From positions 1 through 64,000 of the forward strand of contig NZ_BBCE01000003.1 of the NCBI RefSeq assembly GCF_001311885.1: a stretch of 64,000 nucleotides of DNA, in the 5' to 3' direction. The DNA comes from Syntrophomonas palmitatica JCM 14374 (GTDB lineage: Bacteria; Bacillota; Syntrophomonadia; Syntrophomonadales; Syntrophomonadaceae). A program made the position numbers and the translations under genes. This document shows positions 50,336-61,223 of the stretch, one piece after another; positions within the stretch are counted from its first letter, which is position 1; every line of letters starts with the position of its first letter. Below the pieces are notes generated by a model that saw only the letters and a program-made list of their open reading frames with translations, ran no database searches and was not told where the DNA came from.

Positions 50336-52118
50336 ATGAAACAAGACCAAATTAGGAATCTAGCCATTATCGCTCATGTTGACCACGGCAAAACTACCCT
50401 GGTGGATGGGATGCTCAGACAGAGCGGGGTTTTTCATGAACGGCAGGTGGTAGAAGACCGGGTTATGGACCGCGGCGACCTGGAACGTGAACGCGGCATT
50501 ACCATCATGGCTAAAAACACTGCCATCATATATAAAGATTACCGGCTGAATATTGTAGATACGCCCGGACACTCGGATTTTGGGGGAGAAGTGGAACGTA
50601 TTGTGCAAATGGTTGACGGCGTATTGCTGCTGGTTGACGCTTTTGAAGGGCCCATGCCGCAAACCCGTTTCGTTTTAAAAAAAAGCCCTGGCTGCGGGAC
50701 TGTTTCCTATAGTTGTCATTAACAAGATTGACCGCCCACAGGCCCGGCCGGTTGAGGTTCTGGATGAAGTATTGGAGCTTTTTATAGAATTGGGAGCCAA
50801 TGATGAACAATTAGATTTTCCGGTGGTTTACACCAATGCCCGGGCCGGTACGGCTTCACTTGATTCGGCTGTTCCCGGACAAAATTTGCAGCCTCTTTTT
50901 GATATGATTATCGATAAAATACCCGCACCGGCAGGTGATAAGGATTTGCCTTTACAAGTGGGGGTCAGTATGATTGATTACGATAACTATGTGGGCCGCC
51001 AGGCTGTAGGCCGTATCCGCAACGGCAGCCTGCGGGTGCGCCAGGAAGTAGTCCTGACAAACAGCAGCGGAACTGGACCCCGCCAGCGTGTAGCCGGGCT
51101 TTATATTTTTGACGGTTTGAAAAAGACCTCCGTGGAAGAGGCCAGTGTGGGGGAAATCGTAGTGATCACAGGCCTGGAGGGTTTCAATGTGGGGGATACG
51201 GTTTGTGAACCCGAAAATGCGATAGGTTTGGATTTTGTGCCTATTGATGAACCTACCGTAGCGGTGGCTATTCAGGTCAATAAAAGTCCCTTTGCGGGCC
51301 GCGAAGGCACATTTGTCACTTCCCGCAAACTGGGCGAACGGCTGCTGCGGGAATTGGAGTCTGATGTAAGTCTGAGAGTCGATCTTACTGATTCGCCAGA
51401 TACCTTTATGGTCTCAGGCCGCGGTGAACTGCATCTCTCAATCCTGATCGAGACAATGCGCCGCGAAGGTTACGAGTTTGAAGTATCACGTCCCCGGGTT
51501 ATCGAACGCATAATCGATGGAGAACGCTGCGAACCGCTTGAATTGCTGGTTATTGAGGTCCCGGAAGAATATGTGGGTATTGTAATGGAACGCCTGGGTC
51601 CCAGGCGCAGCGAAATGGTGAATATGAATCAAAAAAGCGATGGCACGATGTACCTGGAGTTTTTGGTACCTACCCGCGGATTATTTGGTTTTAGATCGGA
51701 ATTTTTAACCGATACCCGGGGCATGGGCATCATGCATCATATGTTTCATGCTTATGCGCCTTACCGGGGAGATATCATCACCAGACAGAGAGGTTCAATG
51801 ATAGCCCATGAGCCGGGGGATACTACGGCTTATGGTTTAGAAAACGCCCAGGAGCGCGGCGAATTATTTGTAATGCCCGGTTTGCCTGTATACCGCGGCA
51901 TGATTGTGGGTGAAAATTCACGGCCTAATGACCTGGTGGTTAACGTCTGCAAAAAGAAACACCTGACCAATATTCGCAGTTCCAATGCGGATATAGCCAC
52001 CAAACTTACCCCCGCTCGCCCCATGAGTTTGGAGCAATGTTTGGAGTTTATAGCGGATGACGAACTGGTTGAAGTTACCCCGCTATCAATTCGCATGCGC
52101 AAGATGAATATGAACTGA
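50336..52118 (+). CDS. typA: TypA/BipA translational GTPase, one frameshift
   Basis: ATG 50336 ([21 protein letters not shown]) follows aaaggaag. G motifs: [27 protein letters not shown]. The frame breaks in a run of eight A at 50677-50684; with seven A it reads [21 protein letters not shown], which restores G4, and goes on to the stop at 52118. The rest has the EF-G-like domains ([45 protein letters not shown]). Total about 593 residues, normal. TypA is a ribosome-associated GTPase needed under stress, so loss is unlikely and the A8 run is either an error or a site of slippage. Confidence 0.9.
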
Positions 52119-52298
52119 GGGGTTGTTTTTCAACCATATTCACATATGCTTGCTTTTTCTGCCAGGGGAGATTACAATAAGTCATAGCCCAATAATGCTC
52201 GTGGATATAGTTAGACCCTTCTCGATTGCCTCAGGCAGGGGAAGAACGTTGATAACAGGTCCTTAACTTGCATGGGTAATAATTCGAGGAGGTTTTCT

Positions 52299-52607
52299 AT
52301 GTACTCAGACAAGACTCTCACCTGCAAAGAATGTGGCCGCGAGTTCGTATTCTCTGCTTCCGAGCAGGAATTCTACGCGGAGAAGGGCTTTACCAATGAG
52401 CCCGGACGCTGCCCGGAGTGCCGCGCAGCTCGTAAGGCACAGTCCAGAGGCGGCCGCGATGGTGGATACGGTCGTTCCGATCGCCAAATGTTTTCCGCAG
52501 TATGTGCTTCATGCGGAAAGGAGACTACGGTCCCGTTTCAGCCCAGTGGTGACAGACCCGTGTATTGCCGGGACTGTTATTCTTCACAGCGTCGGCGCAG
52601 CTGGTAA
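52299..52607 (+). CDS. Zinc-ribbon protein
   Basis: 102 residues; ATG 52299 follows cgaggagg at 7 bases, which is much better than the earlier in-frame start at 52272. Two pairs of Cys motifs: CKECG...CPEC in the N-terminal half and CASCG...CRDC in the C-terminal half, with an Arg/Gly-rich linker. This matches the probable zinc-ribbon (CxxC) family common in clostridia. Role unknown. Confidence 0.82.
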   Translation: MYSDKTLTCKECGREFVFSASEQEFYAEKGFTNEPGRCPECRAARKAQSRGGRDGGYGRSDRQMFSAVCASCGKETTVPFQPSGDRPVYCRDCYSSQRRRSW

Positions 52608-52619
52608 ACTTGCAAAACA

Positions 52620-52651
52620 AAACTCCCCGGGTTATCCCGGGGAGTTTTTTT
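52620..52651 (+). terminator. Rho-independent terminator
   Basis: aactccccggg pairs with cccggggagtt, followed by six T, between the convergent zinc-ribbon and acyl-CoA synthetase genes. Confidence 0.9.
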
Positions 52652-52657
52652 AAGCTT

Positions 52658-54220
52658 TTATATAACCTGGGCAATATTCATACCGTGATATTTTTCCCTT
52701 AACTTGGGTTTTTCTATTTTGCCGGTGGGGTTGCGCGGAACCTGATCAAATATAACCTGGCGGGGCCGCTTATATCTGGGCAGGATGCCGCAAAATTCTA
52801 TCAACATATCTTCATTTATCAGTCGGCCGGGTTTGGGCTCGACAATGGCCACAGCGATTTCGCCTAAACGACGGTCAGGAAGACCGATTACCGCCGCATC
52901 TTTTATGTCTTCATGGGAACGCAGGAAATCTTCAATTTCGACCGGATATATATTTTCGCCCCCGGAAATAATGAGGTCTTTTTTGCGGTCTACCAGATAG
53001 ATGAAGCCGTCCTTGTCCTGACGGGCCATGTCTCCGGTATGCAGCCAGCCATTCCGGAGCGAGGATTTAGTGGCTTCCTCGTTTTTATAGTAACCCTTCA
53101 TAACTCCGGGTCCTTTAACGATTAATTCCCCGACTTTACCCTTGGGAACCATCTGCTTCTTCATCCACGATGCGTATTTCCCAGTTAAAACCAGGTACAC
53201 CAATGGCGCCGACTTTATTAATATTTTCAATGCCCAGGTGAACACAACCAGGGCCGGTGGCTTCGCTAAGACCATAATTGGTGTCGTACATATGGTGCGG
53301 GAAATGCTGTTTCCATCTCAAAATCAGGCTTGCGGGCACAGGCTGAGCGCCGATATGCATTAAACGCCACTGCTCCAGCTGGTAGTCAGACAGTTTTATT
53401 TCACCGCTGTCGATGGCGTCCAGTATATCTTGAGCCAGGGAACCAGGAGCCAGACAATACTAACCTTCTCTTCTGATATTGCTTCCAATATCCAGCGCGG
53501 TTCCACACCCCTTAAAAGAACGGCTTTGGCTCCAACCAGCAGGTTGCCGAACCAGTGCATTTTGGCTCCGCAGTGATACAGAGGAGGAATGCAGAGGAAA
53601 TTGTCATCATGGCTCTGCAGGTGATGATTGTTTTCAGTAATGCAGGAAGATACCAGGTTGGCATGAGTCAGAATAATAGCTTTAGGCTGACCGGTAGTCC
53701 CGGAGGTGAAATATAAGGCGGCTTCTTCCTCGTCCGCTAATATTATTCCCGGATCGGTACCGGGCTGTCCTGCAACTATATCCCAGAAACTCTCCGCTTT
53801 CGCGGGACAGTTGTCTCCAACAAAAATAAGGTCCTCCAGCAAAGGAAGTCTGTCTCTTATAGAAGCAACGCGGTCAATAAATTCAGGACCGTAAATCAGG
53901 ATCTTGGCTTCGGACGTGTCCAGGCAGGTGGCTATTTCCTCAGCAGTAAAACGGAAATTTAAAGGCACCGCCATGGCTCCGGTTTTTAAAACACCGAAGT
54001 ATATCGGCAGCCATTCCAGGCAGTTCATCATAAGTATGGATACTTTGTCTCCCCTTTTTACCCTCCGGGCCAGCAAAGCATTAGCGAACTGGTTGGCTAA
54101 TTGTTCAAACTGCCGCCAGCTTATTTCCCTGCGTTTGCCTGCAGCGGGTTCACGTTCAATCAGGCTGCATTCATCAGGATACGCGGCGGCATTACGCGAA
54201 AGCATTTCGGTGATAGGCAT
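52658..54220 (-). CDS. Acyl-CoA synthetase (AMP-forming), two frameshifts
   Basis: ATG 54220 (MPITEMLSRNAAAYPDECSL) is 10 bases after gggagg-type gaggg. Adenylation motifs: YFTSGTTGQPKAI in the first frame (53396-54220), YGLSEATGPG in the second (53136-53360) and GWLHTGDMARQDKDGFIYLVDRKKDLIISGGENIYP plus PRNPTGKIEKPKLREKY in the third (52658 onwards). Shifts lie at about 53430 (a G missing; VPWAQDILDAIDSG) and about 53150. Joined length is about 520 residues, normal for the class. It activates a fatty or organic acid with ATP and CoA. Confidence 0.85.
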
Positions 54221-54293
54221 TGTCAATAAACCCTCCTGACCATGAGAATATAAACAACGATGAACTAGGCGGTGGGTTTGAAGGAATTTTGAC

Positions 54294-54329
54294 AAAAAAA
54301 TTCAACCTCTCACAGGGAAAAGTTGAATT
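54294..54329 (-). terminator. Rho-independent terminator on the minus strand
   Basis: Arms aattcaac and gttgaatt with a T7 run on the minus strand. It lies in the gap between the APC permease gene and the acyl-CoA synthetase, so it either ends the former or attenuates the latter. Confidence 0.75.
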
Positions 54330-54515
54330 GTGACCAGCCTTTACTACCTTCCTCCCATACTACCCTTTACTTCATGTTACACATTTTTTTAATTATAATA
54401 TTTTTTTTCGGAAAATGGCTAAAAAATATTGTATTATAAATGCCCAGTACATTTGCAGTTAGGTTCTAGTTTTATCATCTTTGTACAGTAATTATCTGGA
54501 TTCGGGCTGGGTATT

Positions 54516-55934
54516 CTATTTGGGCAGCTTTTTATGGGCAGGGGCGGGGTTGATTTCAGGCTGGCCTAAAGATCTTCGCAATCTGCTGATTAGAAATATT
54601 ACGATGGCTGCGCTGAGGCTTATTAATACCCCGATGCGTTCTGCGGCAAACAATAAAGCGCCGATTATAGTAAGCACAATTATAGCCATGGCCAGGTAAG
54701 TTGAATAGGGAAAGCCCGGCAGTCTATATTCTTCTTTTTCACAGGCTTTGTGATAAACAGGCTGGTTTTTCATATGGGAAGCCAGGATTAACAGCCAGTT
54801 TAAAATAAGCATTACCCCGGCAGCAGTGGTAAAGTACTCATACACCCCTGCCGGAAGCAGAAAAGAAACCAGAACTGTCACAGCCAGGCCCAGACCGGTA
54901 ATACTCAAAGCCAGTAATGGCACTCCTTTATGATTACGTTCGATGAGTGCATGCGGAGCGTCTCCGTCTTCAGCCAGAGAAACTAAAACATTAGTAACAG
55001 CGAATAAAGCCCCTACCATGGTGGAAAAAGCCGCGCTGATTACCAGCAGATTCAAGAGAGAATCCGCATAAGGCAGCCCCAAAGACGACAGGGCAGTAAC
55101 AAAGGGACTGCTGGAGATATTAATTGACTGCCACGGCACGATCAAGAGGGCAAAAAGCAGGGCCAGACTGTAAATTACCGTAAGACTTATCACCATAACC
55201 CGGCCGGCCCGGCCGACTTCCCGGCGTCTTTTTAACTCGCCGCATAATAAACCCATTACTTCTATCCCGCCATAGGAAAACAAGACAAATATCATAGCTG
55301 ACCAACTGCCGGTCAAACCGCCGGGAAACAAAACCAACGGACCGGCAGCCGTGGTTTTGTCAGGTATTATGAGGCCGAAAACCAATAGAACCCCGAAAAT
55401 AATAAAGATAACCAGTGAGGAGGTTTTTAATATGCCAAAGAGGGATTCTACCTTGCCGAAATCTTTTACCCCGAGCAGGTTAATGGTAAAGCCAATCACA
55501 GCATAGAAGGCGGCAAAAACCCAGAGTCCAATCCCCGGGAACCAATAGCGCGTAAAGATAGCCAGGGCGGCGACTTCGCTGGACATAATCAGAACACCGG
55601 CTAACCAGTAGTTCCAGCCGCTGACGAAACCCATGGACGAACCGAAAGCCTTCCGCGCGTATACCCGAAATGAACCCTCCTGAGGATCATTGATAGACAT
55701 GGCGGCCAGGGCCGCAAAAACAAAATAAGCGCATACGCCCCCCAGTAAATATAACAGGACAATGGAAGGACCGGCTCTCTGAATGGACAGGACTGTGCCT
55801 AAAAAGAACCCGGCTCCGATTACAGCGCCGGTTCCGATTAAGGCCAGATCCCACCAGCGCATTATTTTCCCTTTAACGCTTTTTGCCTGTTCGCGGCGAT
55901 GTAATACCTGTTCAGCCTGACGGCGAAATAACAT
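54516..55934 (-). CDS. APC-family amino acid permease
   Basis: About 472 residues from ATG 55934 (MLFRRQAEQ), 10 bases after aagggag; the frame is open to 55973. About twelve membrane helices. LALIGTGAVIGAGFFLGT is the conserved substrate-binding segment of the family; FVLFSYGGIEVMGLLCGEL follows in helix 6. It resembles the AAT/GabP group. The amino acid is not predictable. Confidence 0.87.
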   Translation of the reverse strand: MLFRRQAEQVLHRREQAKSVKGKIMRWWDLALIGTGAVIGAGFFLGTVLSIQRAGPSIVLLYLLGGVCAYFVFAALAAMSINDPQEGSFRVYARKAFGSSMGFVSGWNYWLAGVLIMSSEVAALAIFTRYWFPGIGLWVFAAFYAVIGFTINLLGVKDFGKVESLFGILKTSSLVIFIIFGVLLVFGLIIPDKTTAAGPLVLFPGGLTGSWSAMIFVLFSYGGIEVMGLLCGELKRRREVGRAGRVMVISLTVIYSLALLFALLIVPWQSINISSSPFVTALSSLGLPYADSLLNLLVISAAFSTMVGALFAVTNVLVSLAEDGDAPHALIERNHKGVPLLALSITGLGLAVTVLVSFLLPAGVYEYFTTAAGVMLILNWLLILASHMKNQPVYHKACEKEEYRLPGFPYSTYLAMAIIVLTIIGALLFAAERIGVLISLSAAIVIFLISRLRRSLGQPEINPAPAHKKLPK

Positions 55935-55938
55935 AATA

Positions 55939-55992
55939 AATGTTCTCCCTTCGCGATATGCTTCATCAAGCATAGTTTGTCCGGGAGAACAT
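55939..55992 (-). promoter_or_regulatory. Hairpin that can cover the ribosome binding site of the APC gene
   Basis: On the minus strand atgttctccc (55992-55983) pairs with gggagaacat (55949-55940). A nested hairpin, tatgcttgatgaagcata, lies in the loop. The right arm contains the Shine-Dalgarno gggag of the APC gene, so folding would hide it. It may be translational control, or part of a terminator for the gene upstream. Confidence 0.5.
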
Positions 55993-56062
55993 ATTCCGAA
56001 ACAAAATAATGGGTGTAATCACGGAACGGTTTTGCTGTTACGCATTGTTATGCCCGTCGCGG

Positions 56063-57156
56063 TTATCCCTGGTTGTTTCTAAAAATTTCATCAAAGTCGT
56101 GAGCAATACGAGTAAACGCTGCCAAGACGTTAGGATCAAAGTATTCCGGTTTGGTGCGTTCATCGCCTCTGGTTATGATCTCCATGCTTCTGTAATGGGA
56201 GAAAGCTGGTTTATAGGGACGATTGCTTCTTAGGGCGTCATACTGATCACATATCGCTACGATACGGCCTTCAATAGGTATTTCTTCGCCTTTCAATCCG
56301 CGCGGATATCCGGAACCGTCCCAGCGCTCATGGTGAGTCAAAGATATGGTTTCTATCATGCGGATTTTATCATACTTGGAATTGGCCAGAATGCTGCGCC
56401 GGTGATAGTGTGGGTTTTCATGATTTCAAATTCCTCTTCCGTCAGAGGTCCGGGCTTCAGAAGAATCTTGTCCCAAATACCTATCTTGCCAATGTCATGC
56501 AAAGGTGAAGCAAAAGCTATGCAATCAACAAAATCAGGCGCCATACCCAGTTCCTGCGCAAGACGGGGAGCGTAAATACCTAATCGTTTGTTATGCATAC
56601 CTGTGTCTATGTCTCTCAATTCAGTGGCGGCAGTTAAACGGAATAATATTTCACTGCTCAAATCATTAACGACTTCAAGGGCTTCGGAAAGTTCTTGTGT
56701 GCGCTGACTAACGGCCTTTTCCAATTCAAGCTTATATTTTTCCTCCATTTTATAGAAACGCACCAGGCTTATCGCTTTGTCGAGGGCGGTCATGAATTGA
56801 TTTAGATCCAGAGGCTTGAGTACGAAATAATCCACTCCCAGGTTGATTAACTCCAGCAGGTAGCGAGCTTCGTCATGAGCGGAAATAACAATAATAACCT
56901 GCTTGGGATTTTCCGTCTTAATTCTTTCAGCCATTTTAACACCGTTCATGGTGGGCATATTGATATCAGTGATTACCAGGTCATATTGGCCATGGTAATA
57001 TTTTTCCAGACCATGCACACCGTTTTCAGCGGTTTCTATGCTGGTGAAAAAACTGGATAAAAGCCTGCAGGTATTATGCCGCAATTCGTTATCATCTTCA
57101 ACGTATAATACCTTTAAATCTTTAGCGGCCTCTTTAATTTCCCGGGGGTTGACCAA
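56063..57156 (-). CDS. Response regulator with HD-GYP output domain, one frameshift
   Basis: TTG 57156 ([15 protein letters not shown]) lies 9 bases after gaggag, near the stop of the sensor kinase. Receiver domain at residues about 12-130: VLYVEDD, the phospho-acceptor Asp in [10 protein letters not shown], and the Lys in VLKPLD. A coiled linker leads to an HD-GYP domain with [18 protein letters not shown] and [14 protein letters not shown]. The frame breaks at about 56390; one extra A reads [26 protein letters not shown] domains hydrolyse c-di-GMP. It is the likely partner of the kinase just upstream. Confidence 0.86.
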
Positions 57157-57178
57157 AACCAAGTACTCCTCTCTGCTG

Positions 57179-59277
57179 CTAAACGGGAAGCTTGATGGAA
57201 AAACACGCTCCCTTTTCTGTATTCTTAACCAGGAGTTGACCCAGACAATGCTGTTCAACTATCATCTTTGACATATATAATCCCAGGCCCGTACCGATCC
57301 CGGGCCCTTTAGTGGAAAAATAAGGATCGAAAATTTTATCCATAATATCATCAGGTATCCCGCCCGCATTGTCCTCAATTTCTACCAGTTGAAAATCATC
57401 GTATTCAAATCCCCTGATTATAATTAATGGTTCGGTAGTTTCATTTTCGACGAAAGCATCTGAGGCATTCTTCATAATATTAAGAAATACCTGCATCAAT
57501 TCATTGGGATAAGTCAGGATGGGATTATCGAAAGCATAATCCTTTACCAGGGTTACATTTTTATATTCTAAAGATTTGCCGATTATACCAAGGGTACTTT
57601 CAATAACTTTGCTGATTAATACAGTATCCCGCGGATTGTCAGGCTTGAAAAAGTGGCGGAAATCATTAATGGTATTGGAAAGATACTGGGAATGCTGGTT
57701 TATTTCGTTCAGCAAGGATTTAAATTGTGATTGATCATACATCTCGAGATCAATCAAAACCTGGAGATTGCCTGCCAGGGTGCTGATCGAAGAAAGCGGC
57801 TGACGCCATTGGTGAGCAATCATACCAATCATTTCTCCCATGGCGGCCAATTTGGAGTTTTGGACCAGAAGCTGTTCCTGATGCTTGCGTTCGTTAAATT
57901 CCGCCTGTAATTGCTGGTTTAATTGCTCCAGTTCTTCGACCATCTGATTCAAGGCTTCCTGTTCGTACCTCAGCTCTTTTTCCTGGTAGAGGTGGCAGTT
58001 TTCAACCTTGTTTAACCCGTTGTAAATGGCGATAGCCATATAAAAACAGGAATGATAACCACAGGCTGCACAATTACGGAAGTCTTTTTCGTCGTTTTTA
58101 TGCATGCGGTGATAAATGGCGATTAATTCTTCTTCAGAAGGGATTCTCAGATTGTAACGGTGGGATAGATTCTGATATTTATGGTAGGAAAAATCATGGT
58201 TTTGTAAAATCTCATGCAAAAAATCCTGCAGTAATTGATTATTGTTCGGATCGGCCAGAGCTCCTCGGAACGATGGTTTATAGAGCTTTCAATGTAATCC
58301 ATGGCTTTGCGGTGGTTGATACATCCCGGTCCCATATTACAGCCATTTTCACAGCTAAGTACGTCAACTATCAAAGGCAGACCAGGGCGGTTTTTACGAA
58401 TAGCCCTCTCTAAATCCTGAAAAAATTTTTCATATACAATTGGCCCTTCAACCCTGGCAATCTGGCTGGATTTAATATCGGAATACTTATGCAAGTAACA
58501 GTCTTTTAATCCACCGGGGGTGGAAAAGCCTGCTGCTAAACCAGCCTGTACCGCATGGTCAAAGTGGCCGTCTTCAAGCTCATCCAGCACTATGTTGTGA
58601 GATTCAAATATTTCGTTTAAGGATTGATAAAGGACGTTATACTTTATGATGCCGCTGTCCTGGAATTCTCTGCGCTTGGCCAGACACGGCGAAATAAAGG
58701 CCAGCTCGCTGTCGGGGTGCAGGCTTTTTACATAAACCGCCAGGTCATAAACCGGGCTGCCTGTAGGCGCCAGGTGTTCAATCAGGTTGGGATGATGCAG
58801 TTCAATATATTTGACTATAGCGGGGCAGGATTGCCCGATTAATGGGGTCTTGGCTTTTCCTGATTTGATAGCCTCATGATAACAGGCAACAGTTATCTCA
58901 GCGCCCAGTGACACATCATAAACAGCAGCTAATCCCAGCATACGCAATGCGGTAATCAGTTTATTCAGTTCAAAATTACATTGGGCAGAGGGCGCAACTA
59001 GAGCAATAATATTGTGCTCCGCGATATCTTTTATAAACTGAGGGGTATCGTCTATGGGAAAGCGGGCGCTCTTTTCCACTATACCGCCGTGGCTTTTAAC
59101 GCAGGCTTCTACACACCGGCCGCAGCCGATACAGAGTTGATTATTGAATTTGACGACTTCACCGCTGCCATCACTGCATACCTTAACCGGACATACCGCA
59201 ATGCACTGGTGACAGTTTATGCAATAGGCTTCTCTGATGCCGATAACCTGAACAAAGGTTCTTGAATTCAGAGACAA
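57179..59277 (-). CDS. [FeFe]-hydrogenase-like Fe-S sensor histidine kinase, one frameshift
   Basis: Starts at TTG 59277 after cgagggagg. Order of domains: two 4Fe-4S ferredoxin motifs (CINCHQCIAVCP, CIGCGRCVEAC), an iron-hydrogenase large-subunit-like domain with H-cluster-type motifs in degenerate form (GQSCPAIVKYIE, SPCLAKRREF, SCENGCNMGPGC), a further Fe-S domain (CAACGYHSCFYMA...ENCH), a coiled coil, and a histidine kinase core (H box IAHQWRQPLSS, N box KNASDAF, G boxes DNAGGIPDD and GTGLGLYMSK). The frame changes near 58262; joining gives ...SEELxLADPNNNQLLQDFLHEILQ. Total about 699 residues. It would sense H2 or redox state through its clusters and signal to the HD-GYP regulator. Confidence 0.84.
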
Positions 59278-59484
59278 ACCCTCCCTCGAATCAGGTTTAA
59301 TAAAATATTAAATAAATTTATTTCAACATCTTCTCTAAAATATCCTCTTTTATTTGAATAAAATACCATGGAAAATTGGTAAATTTAATTTATTCAACCT
59401 GATAATAAAAACCTGGATCTTGCAGGAAATGCCGCGCTATTTCCAGAACAATAATATATCTAATTATTTGCGGAGGTATTAGTT

Positions 59485-60087
59485 TTGCATCAGGGGACAA
59501 GTATATCAGCAGCAGAAGCTAAAAAACGCTTGGAAGACGGAAATCGCCGCTACATTTCAGGTCAAACAGCGCAGCATGACCTGGGGGAAGGCAGACGATT
59601 AGAATTGAGTACCAATGGGCAGCATCCCTTTGCGGTAATCGTGGGGTGCTCAGATTCAAGGGTCCCTCCTGAAGTAATTTTCGACCAGGCATTGGGCGAT
59701 ATTTTTGTGGTGAGAGTGGCCGGGAACATTATGGATGAAGCAGCTCTGGGCAGTGTGGAATACGGGGTCGAACACCTGCAGACCCCGTTGCTGGTAGTTC
59801 TGGGCCATGAACAGTGCGGAGCGGTTAAGGCCACTGTTGATGGCGGTGAGGCGCCGGGTTCTATTGGCGCGATCGTGAAAAAGATTCAGCCTTCAGTTGA
59901 TAAGGCCAAGGCAAGCGGGGCCAGCGGCAATGACCTTTATCAAAAAGCTGAAGATGAGAACATTCTGGCTGTGATAGCAGAGATAAAACAAAGCCCGGTA
60001 GTGCGGGAATTAATGCATGAAGGCAAACTGACTGTAGCCGCTGCGAAATACCACCTGCGGTCCGGCTTGGTTGAGTTTATGGAATAA
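59485..60087 (+). CDS. Beta-class carbonic anhydrase
   Basis: 200 residues; TTG 59485 follows cggaggt. Zinc ligands and catalytic motif: CSDSRVPPE (Cys, Asp, Arg) at about residue 53 and HEQCGAV (His, Cys) at about 107. It interconverts CO2 and bicarbonate in the cytoplasm. A likely use in this organism is to supply CO2/bicarbonate for carboxylation. Confidence 0.92.
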   Translation: MHQGTSISAAEAKKRLEDGNRRYISGQTAQHDLGEGRRLELSTNGQHPFAVIVGCSDSRVPPEVIFDQALGDIFVVRVAGNIMDEAALGSVEYGVEHLQTPLLVVLGHEQCGAVKATVDGGEAPGSIGAIVKKIQPSVDKAKASGASGNDLYQKAEDENILAVIAEIKQSPVVRELMHEGKLTVAAAKYHLRSGLVEFME

Positions 60088-60152
60088 CAAGAAAACAGCC
60101 TAAATAATTAGAATAAAAAGAAGTCTTATTATATTTCAAGGGGGTTAGATAA

Positions 60153-61183
60153 TTGGGGAATTTCCTTTATTATCTCTTACCAGCCGTATTGTTCAGTGTT
60201 TATTTTAAGTACACCGGCAATGAGATCGCCATGTTTTTTGCCGCTTGCATTTCAATTATTCCCCTGGCGGGAATTATGGGGGAAGCTACAGAGAACCTGG
60301 CCTGTTACACCGGGGAAAGGGTAGGGGGCCTCTTGAACGCGACTTTTGGCAATGCCACAGAACTGTTGATAACTATTTTTGCCCTGCAAGCCGGGTTGTT
60401 TGAAGTGGTAAAGGCTTCTATCGCCGGCAGCATCCTGGGCAACATTCTGTTGGTTCTTGGCCTGTCGATTTTGGCGGGGGGAATAAAGAACGGCCCGCAG
60501 AGGTTTAACCGCATACATATCAACAACCAGACCAGCCTTATGTTCCTGGCGGCTATAGCTTTGATAATACCGGCGGTTTTCTTTCAGACCAATAAAGATC
60601 ACCATGTTCTGGAAGAATTCAGCCTGGCGGTTTCTGGGGTGCTGCTTCTGCTTTACCTGGCTGGCCTATTGTATGCGGCAAGGCTAAAAACAGATTTATG
60701 TGAAGTCACTGAAGAAGCCCGTTGGAGTAAAACCAAATCACTGATCCTGCTGGCTGTAAGCACTGTTTTTATAGCTTTTGAAAGTGAATTCCTGGTAAGC
60801 GGCATTGAACCAGTTACCGAAGCTTTAGGATGGTCGAAGTTCTTTATCGGTATTATTATAATTCCCGTAATCGGCAATGCGGCTGAGCATTTTGCTGCGG
60901 TCTTGATGGCTTATCGCGATAAAATGGACCTGGCCTTTGAGATTGCGGTGGGCTCAAGTACTCAGATAGCGCTGCTGGTCACACCCATACTAATTTTCTT
61001 AAGTTTTCTGTTCGCTCGCCCAATGGATATGCTTTTTAACTATTACGAAATTGTGGCCGTAGCCCTGGCGGTATTGAGTGCTCAGTTTATCAGCCACGAC
61101 GCGAGTCCAACTGGCTGGAGGGAGCTATGCTGGTGGCCGCCTACTTCATAATGGCTGTAGCTTCTTCTTTTTATAAGTTATAA
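60153..61183 (+). CDS. Ca2+/H+ antiporter (CaCA family), frameshift near the end
   Basis: TTG 60153 follows aagggggtt. The two alpha repeats with acidic residues are clear: GLLNATFGNATELLITIFAL (residues about 58-77) and GIIIIPVIGNAAEHFAAVLMAY (about 232), as in ChaA/VCX1 antiporters. The frame is altered at about 61098; an extra G gives DGESNWLEGAMLVAAYFIM and a normal end at 61181-61183. It exports Ca2+ against the proton gradient. Confidence 0.87.
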
Positions 61184-61223
61184 GCTTATATGAAGCTTAT
61201 ACCCGCCCTGTTCAGAAATGCGG

